From assembly GCA_963668245.2 (NCBI GenBank), contig CAXXKB010000003.1, positions 6,338 to 70,337 of the forward strand: DNA of 64,000 nt. Reading direction: 5' to 3'. The notes beneath the pieces are model-generated. The model did no database searches, had not been told where the DNA came from, and saw nothing but the letters and a program-made list of their open reading frames with translations. The position numbers and the translations under genes were made by a program. The DNA is from Anoxybacterium sp963668245 (GTDB lineage: Bacteria; Bacillota; Clostridia; Peptostreptococcales; Anaerovoracaceae). Below are positions 1-9,341 of the stretch, in pieces (the stretch's first letter is position 1; each line of letters opens with the position of its first letter).

Positions 1-921
1 ATTTCCCGGAATTCCATATTGGAAACGACCATACACATCCGATTCTGCGTCATCTCGTCCCCAATTCTTCAATGAGAAAGGTGGATTCGCGATCACACGA
101 TCAAAGAGCATGATATTTCCTTCTTCAAGTAGTTTAGGATTTCGAATGGTGTCTCCTTTTTCAATTCGATGATCTGGGAGATCATGCAGCAACATATTCA
201 TTTTTGAAATGGCCCATGTGTTAAGGTTTTTTTCCTGTCCGAATAAAGAAATAGAATAGGGGTTACCTCCGTGTTTCTTAACATAATCAACCGCTTGAAT
301 TAACATCCCTCCGGATCCACAAGTTGGGTCGTACACGCGCATCCCTTCTTCAGGTTTCAAAAGACGGACTAATAATTCGACTACTTTTGTTGGCGTGTAA
401 AATTCCCCACCTTTCTTACCCGCGTCATCCGCAAACATTTTAATTAAATATTCGTATGCGCGACCCAAAATGTCGGGTTCAGAAAGATTGATGTTTTTTA
501 AGTTAATCAGGGAAAAGTGTTGCAAGAGTTGTTGCAAGATATCATCGGTTAAAACTTCACGATTGAAGTCAATGGTTGTCAACACCCCTTCTAATGTAGA
601 ATTGTCGTTTTCTAAAGCTTCAAAAGCGATATTAATGACGGTCCCTATATCTTGGCCTTTACTACGGATCTCATTCCAACGAGCTTTATCTGGAACATAG
701 AATTGGTATTGATCGGGATCATCTTTCAGAATATTTCCTAATTGTTCTCCATGTTTCTCAAACAGATCTTCCTGCTGTTCTTCAAAAACATCGTTGATTC
801 TTTTTAAAAATAGTAGTCCAAAAATATAGCTTTTATAATCACTGGAATCGATGGATCCGCGTAAAATATTCGCTGATGCCCAAAGATGTGATTCTAATTG
901 TTGTTGGGTAAGTTTTGACAT
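1..921 (-). CDS. hsdM: Type I restriction-modification methylase subunit HsdM (N-terminal 307 residues, cut by window edge)
   Basis: This gene encodes the DNA adenine methylase subunit of a type I restriction-modification system, which methylates N6 of adenine in the target chosen by the HsdS subunit. An HsdM N-terminal domain begins with MSKLTQQQLESHLWASANIL. It is followed by the SAM-binding motif I DPTCGSGG and the catalytic motif IV NPPF. AGGAGG lies 11 nt before the ATG. The C-terminus lies beyond base 1, so hsdS and hsdR cannot be seen. It is the last of three co-oriented genes (methylase-specificity fusion, HEPN protein, HsdM), with a 151-nt gap before it, so it may be a separate classical type I locus. 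The family assignment is very secure. Confidence 0.95.
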   Translation of the reverse strand, partial: MSKLTQQQLESHLWASANILRGSIDSSDYKSYIFGLLFLKRINDVFEEQQEDLFEKHGEQLGNILKDDPDQYQFYVPDKARWNEIRSKGQDIGTVINIAFEALENDNSTLEGVLTTIDFNREVLTDDILQQLLQHFSLINLKNINLSEPDILGRAYEYLIKMFADDAGKKGGEFYTPTKVVELLVRLLKPEEGMRVYDPTCGSGGMLIQAVDYVKKHGGNPYSISLFGQEKNLNTWAISKMNMLLHDLPDHRIEKGDTIRNPKLLEEGNIMLFDRVIANPPFSLKNWGRDDAESDVYGRFQYGIPGN

Positions 922-1072
922 TGTTTTGTATTCCTCCTATTGGGTATGAAAATTTTAATAGTTTCATTCTATGACTTAAATATTGAATCACTGTTTATTA
1001 TTCTATTAATTAATTCATCTCTATTAATTGGGCAGCTAAAGGGACAGTATTTTTACTTTCTATAGCATCAAA

Positions 1073-2506
1073 TTATATTAGTTTTAATAGTGGTTTCGAC
1101 ATTTTTTGAAATTTGGAATCTCTTTCAATTTTATCTAATGGCCCCTTAAATTCTTCTATTAGTTCTAATAATTCCAATGAAGGAACAGAAATTATTTTCT
1201 TTTTAAGAATAAGTAATATTTCTCTATACTTTTTTTGGCACAAAGGAAATTGTAACATGCTTTTAATAGTATCATTTGTGATAGAGAGGATTGCTGCCAT
1301 TGAAGAGGAGGAATCTAATTTATTTAATAATTCTATATAAATTGGCTCCGCATTCCATGCTATCCCGTTGGCATTCGTTAAGAAACACTCTACAAGACAA
1401 CGAACGTATTTTTCTCTTAAATTTGATTCAAGTAAAAAACTACTATCCTCACCCACTAATCTTTTTAATTCTCTGCCAAGAATAGGTTCGCTATAAAAAT
1501 TATCTGTTCCCCTATGTGCCACAAGTAGTTGATCAATAGCAGTATCTATTTCAGACAATAGAATTTTTTCAGGAATATATGGTTTTCCGTCTACTATTTC
1601 TAAAAATTCTCTCGAAAGTCTTTCCTTTTCTGTGTCTCCGTTAGCAACATATTTTCCATATCTTATTCCTATATCAAATCGGGTATCTTCTTTTGAAAAG
1701 CTCCATAAATGTGGTGATAAAAGCTTAATGTTATCACGTAACTTGACATCAGAATTTTCTCTCACATACATTCCAAAAAAACCAGCTAAAAGATTTCCTG
1801 TTTGTATAGGTGTCAGTTTATCAAAGAATAACCCAATCCGACGAGCATCTTGATCAGTTAAGTTATTACCCCTAATGTTAGTAAGAAGCGCCTTAATCTC
1901 GACAGTAATACCAGACAACGGAAGTGATATTACTTCTCGAATACAGGTTTCTAACCAACTAATCAACTGTAATCCTGTTATTTCAGATTGATTAGGATGA
2001 GCAGCGCTTGCCCAGTTTCTCATATATTTAATATAATCGAGGTGTCTGTATCCCATTTCTGATATTAATCCAATTTCTTTTGCACCATGGATTAATTCAC
2101 TATCTGTTATCTTATCTAAATCATCTTCATCCTTTAATTCTTTTTTCTTATTAGGGCTTTCTACTGCAACATCGAAAAAATAGGTTATATCATACTGAGA
2201 AACTCGTTTTCTTAATTCATTCACTGTCTCATTCCAAAGGTAGTTAAGAGCGGCATCAAAAAGTCCGGCTGTTGTAGCAGCTATAAATTTAGATATATAG
2301 ATCGAGTTCTTCCTATTTTCATATTCGGTATAACTGATAGCTGTATGAATGTTATTAATCACTGCTGCACGTTGAGCCACTTCTGAAAATATACCTTCAA
2401 TTGGCAACCCATTATAGACTAAAAATCCTTTTACATTATTTTCATATTTTCCCAACTCGTTATTTGTAATTGTGTTCTTTGGTACAATCTGCGGTAATTT
2501 ATCCAT
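1073..2506 (-). CDS. HEPN-domain protein, candidate RNase effector paired with a methylase-specificity protein
   Basis: This is a 477-residue protein with no signal peptide or membrane segment. The segment YMRNWASAAHPN contains R163-N-x5-H170, which matches the R-x4-6-H catalytic signature of HEPN ribonucleases, including the polar residue after the arginine. The rest is helical and has no name I can give. AAAGGAGG precedes the ATG. The gene starts 66 nt after the stop of the methylase-specificity gene, in the same orientation, so the two probably form an operon. HEPN nucleases such as PrrC and RloC are often linked to type I modification genes and act in abortive infection. By that analogy this could be a toxic RNase kept in check by its partner. 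The function is inferred from one motif and context. Confidence 0.7.
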   Translation of the reverse strand: MDKLPQIVPKNTITNNELGKYENNVKGFLVYNGLPIEGIFSEVAQRAAVINNIHTAISYTEYENRKNSIYISKFIAATTAGLFDAALNYLWNETVNELRKRVSQYDITYFFDVAVESPNKKKELKDEDDLDKITDSELIHGAKEIGLISEMGYRHLDYIKYMRNWASAAHPNQSEITGLQLISWLETCIREVISLPLSGITVEIKALLTNIRGNNLTDQDARRIGLFFDKLTPIQTGNLLAGFFGMYVRENSDVKLRDNIKLLSPHLWSFSKEDTRFDIGIRYGKYVANGDTEKERLSREFLEIVDGKPYIPEKILLSEIDTAIDQLLVAHRGTDNFYSEPILGRELKRLVGEDSSFLLESNLREKYVRCLVECFLTNANGIAWNAEPIYIELLNKLDSSSSMAAILSITNDTIKSMLQFPLCQKKYREILLILKKKIISVPSLELLELIEEFKGPLDKIERDSKFQKMSKPLLKLI

Positions 2507-2572
2507 ATGAAGCCTCCTTTTATATTAACCAATACATAGGTATATAGATATAACGTTAAGGGTATTCCTTTT

Positions 2573-4426
2573 TCATTTATGATTTAAAAGTTCCAAAGTA
2601 CCCTCTAAGCCCATCTTGAAAATTGCTTGCAATTTATCTTTTGCTAACTCTTCTTGTAAACTTACAATTTGTATTCTTACTTGTTCCTTTTTATAATTAT
2701 AGGACTGCATAATTTCGTCTTGTAGGTACTTATCAATAAAAGGGATTTTTAGTTCTTTGATTGCCGTAGGAGATAGTGATAATACAGTTTCACCTTTCAT
2801 TTTTTGTTTAAGCTGAACTTGACCTATCGGGCTATCTAAATAAAACTTAAGCCAATCTACATTTATAGAATCATTCACGCGGATTAAAACAAAATTTTGA
2901 GATACCAATATATTTTTTATATCTTCTTTAATTACAGCAGTCTTTATATTTTCTCCGCGAGTAGAGATTAATAAATCACCATTTTGAACAAGGTAGTTAT
3001 CTATTTTAGTGTTTTCTGGTATATTACTTTGATCCAACTTTGTAAAATCAATTTCTCCTGCAACCACATCCGAGATTTTGATTATTCGGTATGAGATTTC
3101 CCCTTTATCATGCTTACTAGGTAGATTAACTCCTCGATTTACAGTAGCAATTTTTTGAATTTCTACGGTTTCTAAAGAATTTAATTTATCAATATCTACG
3201 ATTACGTCACCCAACTCCTGGTCAGTAATCATTTGTTTTTCTTTCACATACCTCTCTACGGTGAGGCTACCTTCGATAATTTCATCTTTATTTATAAGTT
3301 TTGATTTACCAGGTATTTCGGAATCATTATTGAATAGATCCAGAATAGCGCTTATATCTTTATTAGTTAAATTTTTTTGTTTACTGTCAGAAACATAATC
3401 TTCCGCATTGATCATCATAATCTTATTTTTGCGATTATTTCTTTTGTTTTTATTTATAATCAGCATAGCTATGGGAATAGAAGTTGTGGGAAGCAAACCG
3501 GAAGAGAGTTTGATTACAGCTTCAAATAAATCTAATTCTATAACCCTCTCCCTTATTGTCTGCTCTTTCCCCCCTCTGAATAAAGCACCTAAAGGAACTA
3601 TGAATATGCCCCTTCCATTTTCTTTTAGAGAATTAATCCCATTACTGACAAATGCCCAATCCGCACGTGATTTGGGTACACTTCCAAACATGAATCGGTT
3701 ATATGGATCTGTTTCGTAAATCTCTTCTGATATACTCTTCATTCCTATTGGTGCATCGGAATATACAACATCAAATTTTTGAAGACTACCGTCTTCTACA
3801 TATTTTGGATCCCGTAAAACATCCCCAATTTTTATAGTAGTTTTTGTAGCACCGGCTAATATAACTCTAATTTGAGCAATTTCACCTGCAAGTGAATATA
3901 TTTCTTGGCCAAAAATCTTTTGGTTAGGGTTAGTGGTCAGAACGGAAACGATTGCATTTCCAAATCCACAGGTAGGGTCTAAAAATGTCTCTTCTTTCTG
4001 AACTTCTATTATTTTTAATGCTAATTCATTAATGCTGGAAGGTGTTAAATGTTCACCACCAATTTTCCCTATACTATTCTCCGTGGAATGAAAATAGCTT
4101 TCCAGAAATTCGCTAGGAGTTAAATTTTTAAATATTTCTAGTGTATAGAATTGAAAGTTTTGCAAAACCGGATTGGTCATTAATTTTAAAGACCTATTCA
4201 ATCTATCGAGTAAAGTAGGAAGGTGAAGGTGTAAAGCGTCCGCAGCTTCTTGTGTAGCAGCATAGAAATCACTAGGGGTATTATTTCCTGATTGTAAAAG
4301 TGTTTGAATTGTATTCGGATTATGAAACTGAACTAATGCAATAGAAGAAATTATGGTAATGTAATCACTTGATGGAATTGAGCTACGAAGAGAATCAATA
4401 ACTCCCCATAATTTTTTTGTATTCAT
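2573..4426 (-). CDS. HsdM-like N6-adenine methylase fused to an HsdS-like specificity domain, degenerate catalytic motif
   Basis: This is a 617-residue protein. Residues 100-400 form a type I methylase core with the SAM motif DPTCGFG at 150-156. Residues from about 430 to the end resemble one HsdS target-recognition half: ISYRIIKISDVV, NGDLLISTRGE, LKELKIPFIDKYLQDEI and a closing helix. The usual catalytic NPP(Y/F) is replaced by D224-A-P-I-G, which lacks the second proline pattern and the aromatic residue that stacks on the flipped base, so methylation may be weak or absent. There is no nuclease domain. It is the first gene of an operon with the HEPN protein and has its own good promoter. 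It could be a DNA-binding sensor rather than a normal modification enzyme. Confidence 0.8.
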   Translation of the reverse strand: MNTKKLWGVIDSLRSSIPSSDYITIISSIALVQFHNPNTIQTLLQSGNNTPSDFYAATQEAADALHLHLPTLLDRLNRSLKLMTNPVLQNFQFYTLEIFKNLTPSEFLESYFHSTENSIGKIGGEHLTPSSINELALKIIEVQKEETFLDPTCGFGNAIVSVLTTNPNQKIFGQEIYSLAGEIAQIRVILAGATKTTIKIGDVLRDPKYVEDGSLQKFDVVYSDAPIGMKSISEEIYETDPYNRFMFGSVPKSRADWAFVSNGINSLKENGRGIFIVPLGALFRGGKEQTIRERVIELDLFEAVIKLSSGLLPTTSIPIAMLIINKNKRNNRKNKIMMINAEDYVSDSKQKNLTNKDISAILDLFNNDSEIPGKSKLINKDEIIEGSLTVERYVKEKQMITDQELGDVIVDIDKLNSLETVEIQKIATVNRGVNLPSKHDKGEISYRIIKISDVVAGEIDFTKLDQSNIPENTKIDNYLVQNGDLLISTRGENIKTAVIKEDIKNILVSQNFVLIRVNDSINVDWLKFYLDSPIGQVQLKQKMKGETVLSLSPTAIKELKIPFIDKYLQDEIMQSYNYKKEQVRIQIVSLQEELAKDKLQAIFKMGLEGTLELLNHK

Positions 4427-4464
4427 ATACGGTACCTCTTCCCTATTATTTTTATCGCAAATAC

Positions 4465-4493
4465 AATATATTACTTAAAAAGAGTATAGTCAA
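4465..4493 (-). promoter_or_regulatory. Promoter of the methylase-specificity/HEPN operon
   Basis: Read on the minus strand, TTGACT (4493-4488) and TATATT (4470-4465) are separated by exactly 17 nt. This is a near-consensus sigma-A promoter about 40 nt upstream of the methylase ATG at 4426. Confidence 0.7.
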
Positions 4494-4621
4494 TACCTTT
4501 TGTTAATATTGTTGATTTTAATGAAAAAAACTCCGGATATCCCTTGGGAGATATTAGGAGCCTTATGTATTTATATATTATATGTACATTTATAATATAA
4601 TTAGCCATTTCCGCTGAGGTT

Positions 4622-4771
4622 TTACATATCATTGTAAGTATCCCTCATAAATCGCACTGCTGGTGTGGCCGAACCAATAGCAAGTTTATCATAGTGTGAA
4701 GGAGTATTATTAAAATCGCGTATCTCGTAATTTAGTTCATTGATAGGGCAGCTGATAGCAATCGTAATCAT
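4622..4771 (-). pseudogene. Possible C-terminal gene fragment of unknown family
   Basis: A 49-codon open frame encodes a protein-like tail ending in the segment LAIGSATPAVRFMRDTYNDM. No ribosome binding site precedes the ATG and the frame stays open upstream of it, so it looks like the 3' end of a lost gene rather than a small gene. It lies in the 377-nt space between the acidic membrane protein and the methylase operon. The rest of that space is AT-rich with no other recognisable feature. I do not recognise the family. Confidence 0.3.
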
Positions 4772-4803
4772 AGAGCTAAGAAAATTAATTGGATAAATCC
4801 TGC

Positions 4804-5247
4804 CTAATAAGAATCGTATCCGTCGTAGTCATCGTATTCGTCATAATAATCATCTTCGTAGGTATCTTCATAGAGTGAGTCTTCCTGATCCCATTCAGCC
4901 TCTTCAAATCCATTTTCATAACCTTCTTGATAGGAGTTGTCTAAGCTATCATCACTGAATCCATAACTGTCCGTGGCGCCATCTTCATATCCAGCTTGGA
5001 ATCCTTGCTGATAATCGTTAAGTCCATCATCTATAGTTTGAATATAAGTATCATCTGTATAGTCTTCCTTGTATGTAGCTTCATCATCATAGTCTTTGTT
5101 TTCGAATTCCGTAGATACCGCTGCATCCTTTTGCTGCTGATGTGATGTCCACATATCATTAATATTTAACCCAATCACCCAAATTGGGATTATTAAACTA
5201 AGTAAGCAACCTGGAAAACAGCCGCAACCTTTTAGGAAATCTTTCAT
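4804..5247 (-). CDS. Small membrane-anchored protein with a very acidic, Tyr/Asp-rich tail
   Basis: The start chosen is the ATG with AAAGGGAG 8 nt upstream, giving 147 residues and beginning MKDFLKGCGCFPGCLL. One hydrophobic segment (about residues 10-30) is followed by a long acidic region with two related motifs, YQQGFQAGYEDG and YQEGYENGFEE, and an ending dominated by Asp, Glu and Tyr. It is probably anchored in the membrane with an acidic external or cytoplasmic tail. The pattern of spaced Gly and Tyr suggests a low-complexity or cation-binding region. I do not recognise the family. Confidence 0.6.
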   Translation of the reverse strand: MKDFLKGCGCFPGCLLSLIIPIWVIGLNINDMWTSHQQQKDAAVSTEFENKDYDDEATYKEDYTDDTYIQTIDDGLNDYQQGFQAGYEDGATDSYGFSDDSLDNSYQEGYENGFEEAEWDQEDSLYEDTYEDDYYDEYDDYDGYDSY

Positions 5248-5283
5248 ATTTATACTCCCTTTAGTAGTGTTTTTTTTATGAGA

Positions 5284-5680
5284 CTCAATAGTCATCCTGT
5301 ATTTCACAACAATGAGCTGTTTTTGTACTAAATATTATTTTTTTGAATCAAATCCTCTATGTATCTCTTCTTGCACTGTTCGAATAGCTGATATCGTTAA
5401 TTTATTCATGATTGAATATATGTTTTTCCATTAAAAACAATATTATCAGCGTTATAATCACTAAAAAATATTATCTATTGTCATCTACGTGACATTCTTA
5501 TCTTCCATACTTATTAATATAACTAATAATCTTTTCGGCGTCATATTTCAACAATTTTACATTGGATTTCTATCAAAATTTCAAAGGTTTGATAAAAATT
5601 GTTAATGATGCCATCTTTATTTTCTATCTCAGTGTAGGAGTGGATACTCAAGAGTATCATGGCCAGTTCTTTACCTTCCT
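5284..5680 (-). pseudogene. Decayed paralogue of the 8420-8812 gene
   Basis: The DNA here aligns with the gene at 8420-8812. It has the same tail region (CTCAATAGTCaTCCTGTAT and TCACAACAATGAG), the same spacing, and later matches such as ATCAGCGTTATAATCACTAAAAA. The reading frame is broken by many indels and stops. It is therefore a dead tandem paralogue sitting in front of the nuclease lipoprotein gene. The homology becomes faint past about 5640, so the right boundary is approximate. Confidence 0.6.
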
Positions 5681-5797
5681 GCATTCGTTTCGTACTCAGA
5701 TCGCACTTAAAGTAGTAATGATTAATCTTCCAATGGACGTGTTTTCAATTTCTCTCTTTTTAAGAATACAGGTTAGAGCTACTCATTTTATATCCAT

Positions 5798-6784
5798 TTA
5801 TTCCCCGACTTGTCCATCCCCGTCTCGGTCATCCATATACGGATATAACCAATGATTACTATAAATTGGCATGGCGTACCCCGCATTTTTCACTTCTTGG
5901 ATTGTGACTTGACCATTGCCGTTCGTATCTACTGCAGCTACATCGCCTCCTGTTGTCTGGGTGGGTGCAACGAATGCTGCCGTACCGGAAGTTTCAGAAG
6001 GTGAGCTATCCCCTCCCGTTAATCCTTGTGCGGCATTATATTCATCCGGGTTAACGTTTTGGAACTCATCAACTACTTGATATCCATTGATCGTATATGT
6101 GTACCTATAATGATTCGGAACTTGTGTAGTTGTATCTGGGTAGGTAATGATAGCCTCAAAATTAGTGGCCCCACCTGCTTGTACGATATTTCGTTCCATA
6201 TATGCCTGATCCCCATGACGGTTCAGCACACTGTCTTGTGGCGTAATGTTATAGGCATTGGCCACACCCCCTAAGGAGTCGGCTATGACATGTCCTTCGT
6301 CGAGATTTGCGTTCTCTGTGCCCGGAACTTTTGCTTCGTCATCATAATAGCGTCCTTCAGAATTGACTGGTTCAGTGGCATTATCTTGCAAAATAATTTC
6401 TGCTGCAACAACTCGAACCAGTTGACCATATTCATTTGTATAGGCCCAATATTCCCTGTCACCAAAACCGATATCAACGACAACATTTGCTGCACGATAT
6501 CCTGATAATTCTCCACCGTACACTTCGATTAATGCATAGCCATCATGAGATACAGATGATTGGGGTTCGGCACTTTCAGAATACGCTAAGGAATCGACTG
6601 ATTCTGAAGGTAATTTCTCAGTTTCTTTACTTTCTTCCTTATCGGTAGCTACTGAAGCGACTTCAACGCTAGATTCGATCGAACCGGACGCCATTATTTC
6701 TTCAGTTACTGCTTCTGTTGGTGTACAAGCGCTGAGCAACAGCATACTGCTCACAGCACAAAATAACTTTCTTCCTTTTATCAT
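5798..6784 (-). CDS. Secreted lipoprotein DNA/RNA non-specific endonuclease with excalibur-type calcium-binding tail
   Basis: The protein has an N-terminal lipoprotein signal ending in LLLSAC, so it should be anchored on the outside of the cell membrane. A Ser/Glu-rich linker follows. The middle carries a beta-beta-alpha-metal nuclease core: DEGHVIADSLGG supplies the catalytic His, and NITPQDSVLNRHGDQAYMERN supplies the metal-binding Asn, as in EndA/NucA and streptococcal DNases. The C-terminus (DTNGNGQVTIQEV and DDRDGDGQVGE) has two EF-hand or excalibur calcium loops. The start chosen is the ATG 9 nt inside the longest frame because GGGAGTG fits it. It probably degrades extracellular DNA or RNA for nutrition, competition or entry control. 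The family call is strong and the role is inferred. Confidence 0.85.
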   Translation of the reverse strand: MIKGRKLFCAVSSMLLLSACTPTEAVTEEIMASGSIESSVEVASVATDKEESKETEKLPSESVDSLAYSESAEPQSSVSHDGYALIEVYGGELSGYRAANVVVDIGFGDREYWAYTNEYGQLVRVVAAEIILQDNATEPVNSEGRYYDDEAKVPGTENANLDEGHVIADSLGGVANAYNITPQDSVLNRHGDQAYMERNIVQAGGATNFEAIITYPDTTTQVPNHYRYTYTINGYQVVDEFQNVNPDEYNAAQGLTGGDSSPSETSGTAAFVAPTQTTGGDVAAVDTNGNGQVTIQEVKNAGYAMPIYSNHWLYPYMDDRDGDGQVGE

Positions 6785-6900
6785 GAGATTCACTCCCTAT
6801 TTAAGTTGAAATTAAAAAGAATCCTATCTTAATAGGATTCCAGATACGGACGTTATAGAAGAGCATACGCCGATAGCATAGGATTTAATAAATTCTTGTT

Positions 6901-7236
6901 CTATTCTTCCTTGTTGAAGCGGATTTTTATTGCTTGGATCACTAAGTCGAAGTTTTCGTCGTCAAGACCAGCGAAGGTATCACATATATCTGCTTTGTAG
7001 TGTCCATTGTATAAGTTAAACGCCGCCATAACTAATTTGCGTGAACTGCTGCTTAAGTCCACTTCTCCATTTTCTAGGGATTCTGGTTTAATAGAGTGTT
7101 CCTTAAAATCATATAGGTGCGTCACTTTTCTGAATAAGTCGCCAGTTGAGAAGATAAGAAGTAAAGCTTTGCGCTCGACGTCGGTCTCTGCAGTCTTGTC
7201 CTTAATAAGTAGCTCTGTGTAATTGTCCGTGTACAT
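6901..7236 (-). CDS. DUF6075-like small protein
   Basis: This is a 111-residue soluble protein. The order of conserved pieces, ALLLIFSTGDLFRKVTHLYDF, then IKPESL, then KLVMAAFNLYNG, and finally a phenylalanine-aspartate-rich helix before AIKIRF, resembles the DUF6075 family as I remember it. That family has no known function and is often carried on mobile elements of Gram-positive bacteria. It lies between two lipoprotein genes on the same strand with gaps of about 90-115 nt. The family call comes from memory of the motif order and is moderately sure. Confidence 0.6.
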   Translation of the reverse strand: MYTDNYTELLIKDKTAETDVERKALLLIFSTGDLFRKVTHLYDFKEHSIKPESLENGEVDLSSSSRKLVMAAFNLYNGHYKADICDTFAGLDDENFDLVIQAIKIRFNKEE

Positions 7237-7323
7237 GTTTTCCCCTCCCTAATTTTCATAGATTTGATAGTCATCTTCCACCAGAGATACTGTCATTTCT
7301 TTGTATTCTAAAACTGGATAGTC

Positions 7324-8358
7324 TTATTGGTAGATAAAATCAACACTTTCAATTTTATTAATTACATTAGTGTCGTCACCCGGATCAACATAAACCGTTT
7401 GAGCCGTATCCAATATCTCTTGTGTGAGCGCACGATAACCTTCTGGGGACTGGTCACTCTGATGCCAATGTGATGGAACTGGATAAATTGTAATTGTACC
7501 ATCTCCATTCGAAGAATAAGTTATAGAACCAGAAGCTGAATAATCACCGAATAATATTGTTACATCGTTGGGATATTCCTCAGAACCACTACTATAGGTT
7601 GAAATAGGCGTACCCGCAGGTTCGTGTGCTATATAAATAACTGATGAATTAGGATCTATAGCACCTGTCATAAGTAAAATACGAGCATATTCAACTTGTA
7701 AAGAATTATAACTTTCTAAAGGATTATAATTTTCTAAAGAAGTTAAGCTATTCTCCTCTTGTACCGGTGCTTCCTTAATGGTGGTTTCGATTATTTTTTC
7801 ATATTTAGAACCATTGTCTATTTCAGTAGTATTCAAATCTCTCAAATAATGGGGTTTCCCCGGGTAAATCAACTGAACAGCAACAACAACTTCTACAGTT
7901 GCGCCAGGCTTAATATTTTTTTCTGCCATGTCAACCGCTTCACGGTTACTATAATCCAGGGGTATACGGCCATCACTACTTGTAACAGTTTCTAATGTTT
8001 CAACGGTTGTATCCGTTTCTTGTTCCCCAACCAGATCTGTAATAAAAGCTTCTCGAGGATTTTGTTGAGTATCACTTGTATTTGTGTAATTCATCAAAAT
8101 TGCCATACTTTGCAGATCGCCGACGTGGCTTGTTACTTGTTCAAAGGAAATAAATTCATATGTTCCCAGCGATCCTACAAAAATGGGACCACTTTCTACT
8201 TCCTCAACAATGCTACTACTTTCTGCTACTTCAGTTATACTACTTTCATTAGTAATACTTTCTGCTAATACGCCTTCTGTTGTAGTTTTATTATTTTTAC
8301 ACGCTCCCATTGTAAACATAATAGTGCCTAATAAAATCACCCTACTCATTTTTTTCAC
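7324..8358 (-). CDS. Lipoprotein with DUF5067-like N-terminal domain
   Basis: A GTG start with AAAGGAG 7 nt upstream gives 344 residues. The signal peptide ends in FTMGAC (lipobox Cys20), followed by a Ser/Glu-rich linker. Residues about 60-200 resemble an extracellular immunoglobulin-like DUF5067 domain (YEFISFEQVTSH, then MNYTNTSDTQQNPREAF). The C-terminal 140 residues, from NPLESYNSLQVEYARILLMTG, form a second domain often seen at the end of lactobacillal lipoproteins and of unknown function. It is cell-surface anchored and may act in envelope sensing or conjugation-linked surface exclusion, but nothing in the sequence proves this. Confidence 0.7.
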   Translation of the reverse strand: MKKMSRVILLGTIMFTMGACKNNKTTTEGVLAESITNESSITEVAESSSIVEEVESGPIFVGSLGTYEFISFEQVTSHVGDLQSMAILMNYTNTSDTQQNPREAFITDLVGEQETDTTVETLETVTSSDGRIPLDYSNREAVDMAEKNIKPGATVEVVVAVQLIYPGKPHYLRDLNTTEIDNGSKYEKIIETTIKEAPVQEENSLTSLENYNPLESYNSLQVEYARILLMTGAIDPNSSVIYIAHEPAGTPISTYSSGSEEYPNDVTILFGDYSASGSITYSSNGDGTITIYPVPSHWHQSDQSPEGYRALTQEILDTAQTVYVDPGDDTNVINKIESVDFIYQ

Positions 8359-8419
8359 AATTTTTCTCCTTTGTCCTCGTCCGCAGGCTTAATTTTGTAT
8401 AAAGTAGTATTTATAAAAC

Positions 8420-8812
8420 TCAATAGTCGTCCTGTATCTCACAACAATGAGGTATTTTTGCATTAATTTCTTGAATCAAAGCTTCTATAGCTCTTTCTGC
8501 ATTGTTTGTGTAGGTAGGGTTAATGATGGATTCGTAATCAAATATATAGTTTCTACCATCAAAAACAACAGTATCAGCGTAATAATCACCTAAAAAAATA
8601 TCTCCTAAATCATCTTTGTCGTACTCTTCGTTTCCATTTTTAACAAGATCATTCATAATCTGACTTGCTTCCTGCTCTTTGACAATTTGATGGGGAGACT
8701 CCCCTACCCAAATTTCTACAGCCCTGTAGAAATCATTAATGATATTATCTGCGTAAAGAATATTCCATAAGGTATTGTAGCTATACATCTGATCGTTGTA
8801 TTTAACGTCCAT
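8420..8812 (-). CDS. Hypothetical small acidic protein
   Basis: This 130-residue soluble protein has a good ribosome binding site (AAGGAGG) before ATG. It is acidic and rich in Tyr, Asn and Asp, with no signal peptide or membrane segment. It ends with CCEIQDDY. A degenerate second copy lies at 5284-5680, so the family has been duplicated on this element. I do not recognise the family. It has the look of immunity-like or small regulatory proteins in accessory regions, but that is only an impression. Confidence 0.6.
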   Translation of the reverse strand: MDVKYNDQMYSYNTLWNILYADNIINDFYRAVEIWVGESPHQIVKEQEASQIMNDLVKNGNEEYDKDDLGDIFLGDYYADTVVFDGRNYIFDYESIINPTYTNNAERAIEALIQEINAKIPHCCEIQDDY

Positions 8813-8934
8813 CTTGTTATTGCCTCCTTATCACTTTCGAGCTAGATTCTATGCTAGTATTATACCGCATTTTGATAAACAAAATTATCTATAATGAAGA
8901 AAGACAGTTTGTTTTAATTATTCAGGATTAGGAG

Positions 8935-9192
8935 TTATTTGGTTGCTAGTTGTCGTAACAAATCGTCAATGTGATCGTTTATGACAACCAAACGATTTTT
9001 CAGCAACTGGCCTTTTTTGGTCAACGTCAAATTGCCACCCTGGTTCTGGAATAATTTAACCTCCAGATCAGTTTCGAGATATTGAATATGCTGCGTAATT
9101 GCTGGTTTTGACAGGCACAGTTCTTCCTCAACCTTTGCATAGTTTAAGGAATCAGCTAAAACAAGGAAAGTTTGGTAACGATAGTCAATCAT
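8935..9192 (-). CDS. LysR-type DNA-binding domain alone (truncated regulator)
   Basis: The 85 residues match only the winged helix-turn-helix of LysR regulators (YQTFLVLADSLNYAKVEEEL, then LSKPAITQHIQYLE, then LTKKG). The effector-binding domain of about 200 residues is absent and the frame stops at 8935. AAAGGGTG precedes the ATG. It is either a remnant of a full regulator or a free DNA-binding domain that could still occupy operators. Confidence 0.75.
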   Translation of the reverse strand: MIDYRYQTFLVLADSLNYAKVEEELCLSKPAITQHIQYLETDLEVKLFQNQGGNLTLTKKGQLLKNRLVVINDHIDDLLRQLATK

Positions 9193-9341
9193 GAAATCAC
9201 CCTTTCGTTTCTTATTGATGGCTTACCGGCAAATCAAATCTGAAATCGCCTCAAAATGCGTTATTTCGGACCTGTTTTTACTGAATAGAGGGATAAAGCG
9301 TCCTCAAAACCCCTTTTTGTCTGAATCAATGGAAGTATTTC

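Noticed and set aside
1073..2506. HEPN protein as a Cas13 relative for the CRISPR array
   Set aside because: It has a single R-x6-H motif and 477 residues, while Cas13a has two HEPN domains and over 1000 residues; it is also 19 kb away in a different operon.
4640..4700. tRNA-like fragment in the gap before the methylase operon
   Set aside because: No cloverleaf arms or CCA-like end could be formed; the sequence fits a protein fragment better.
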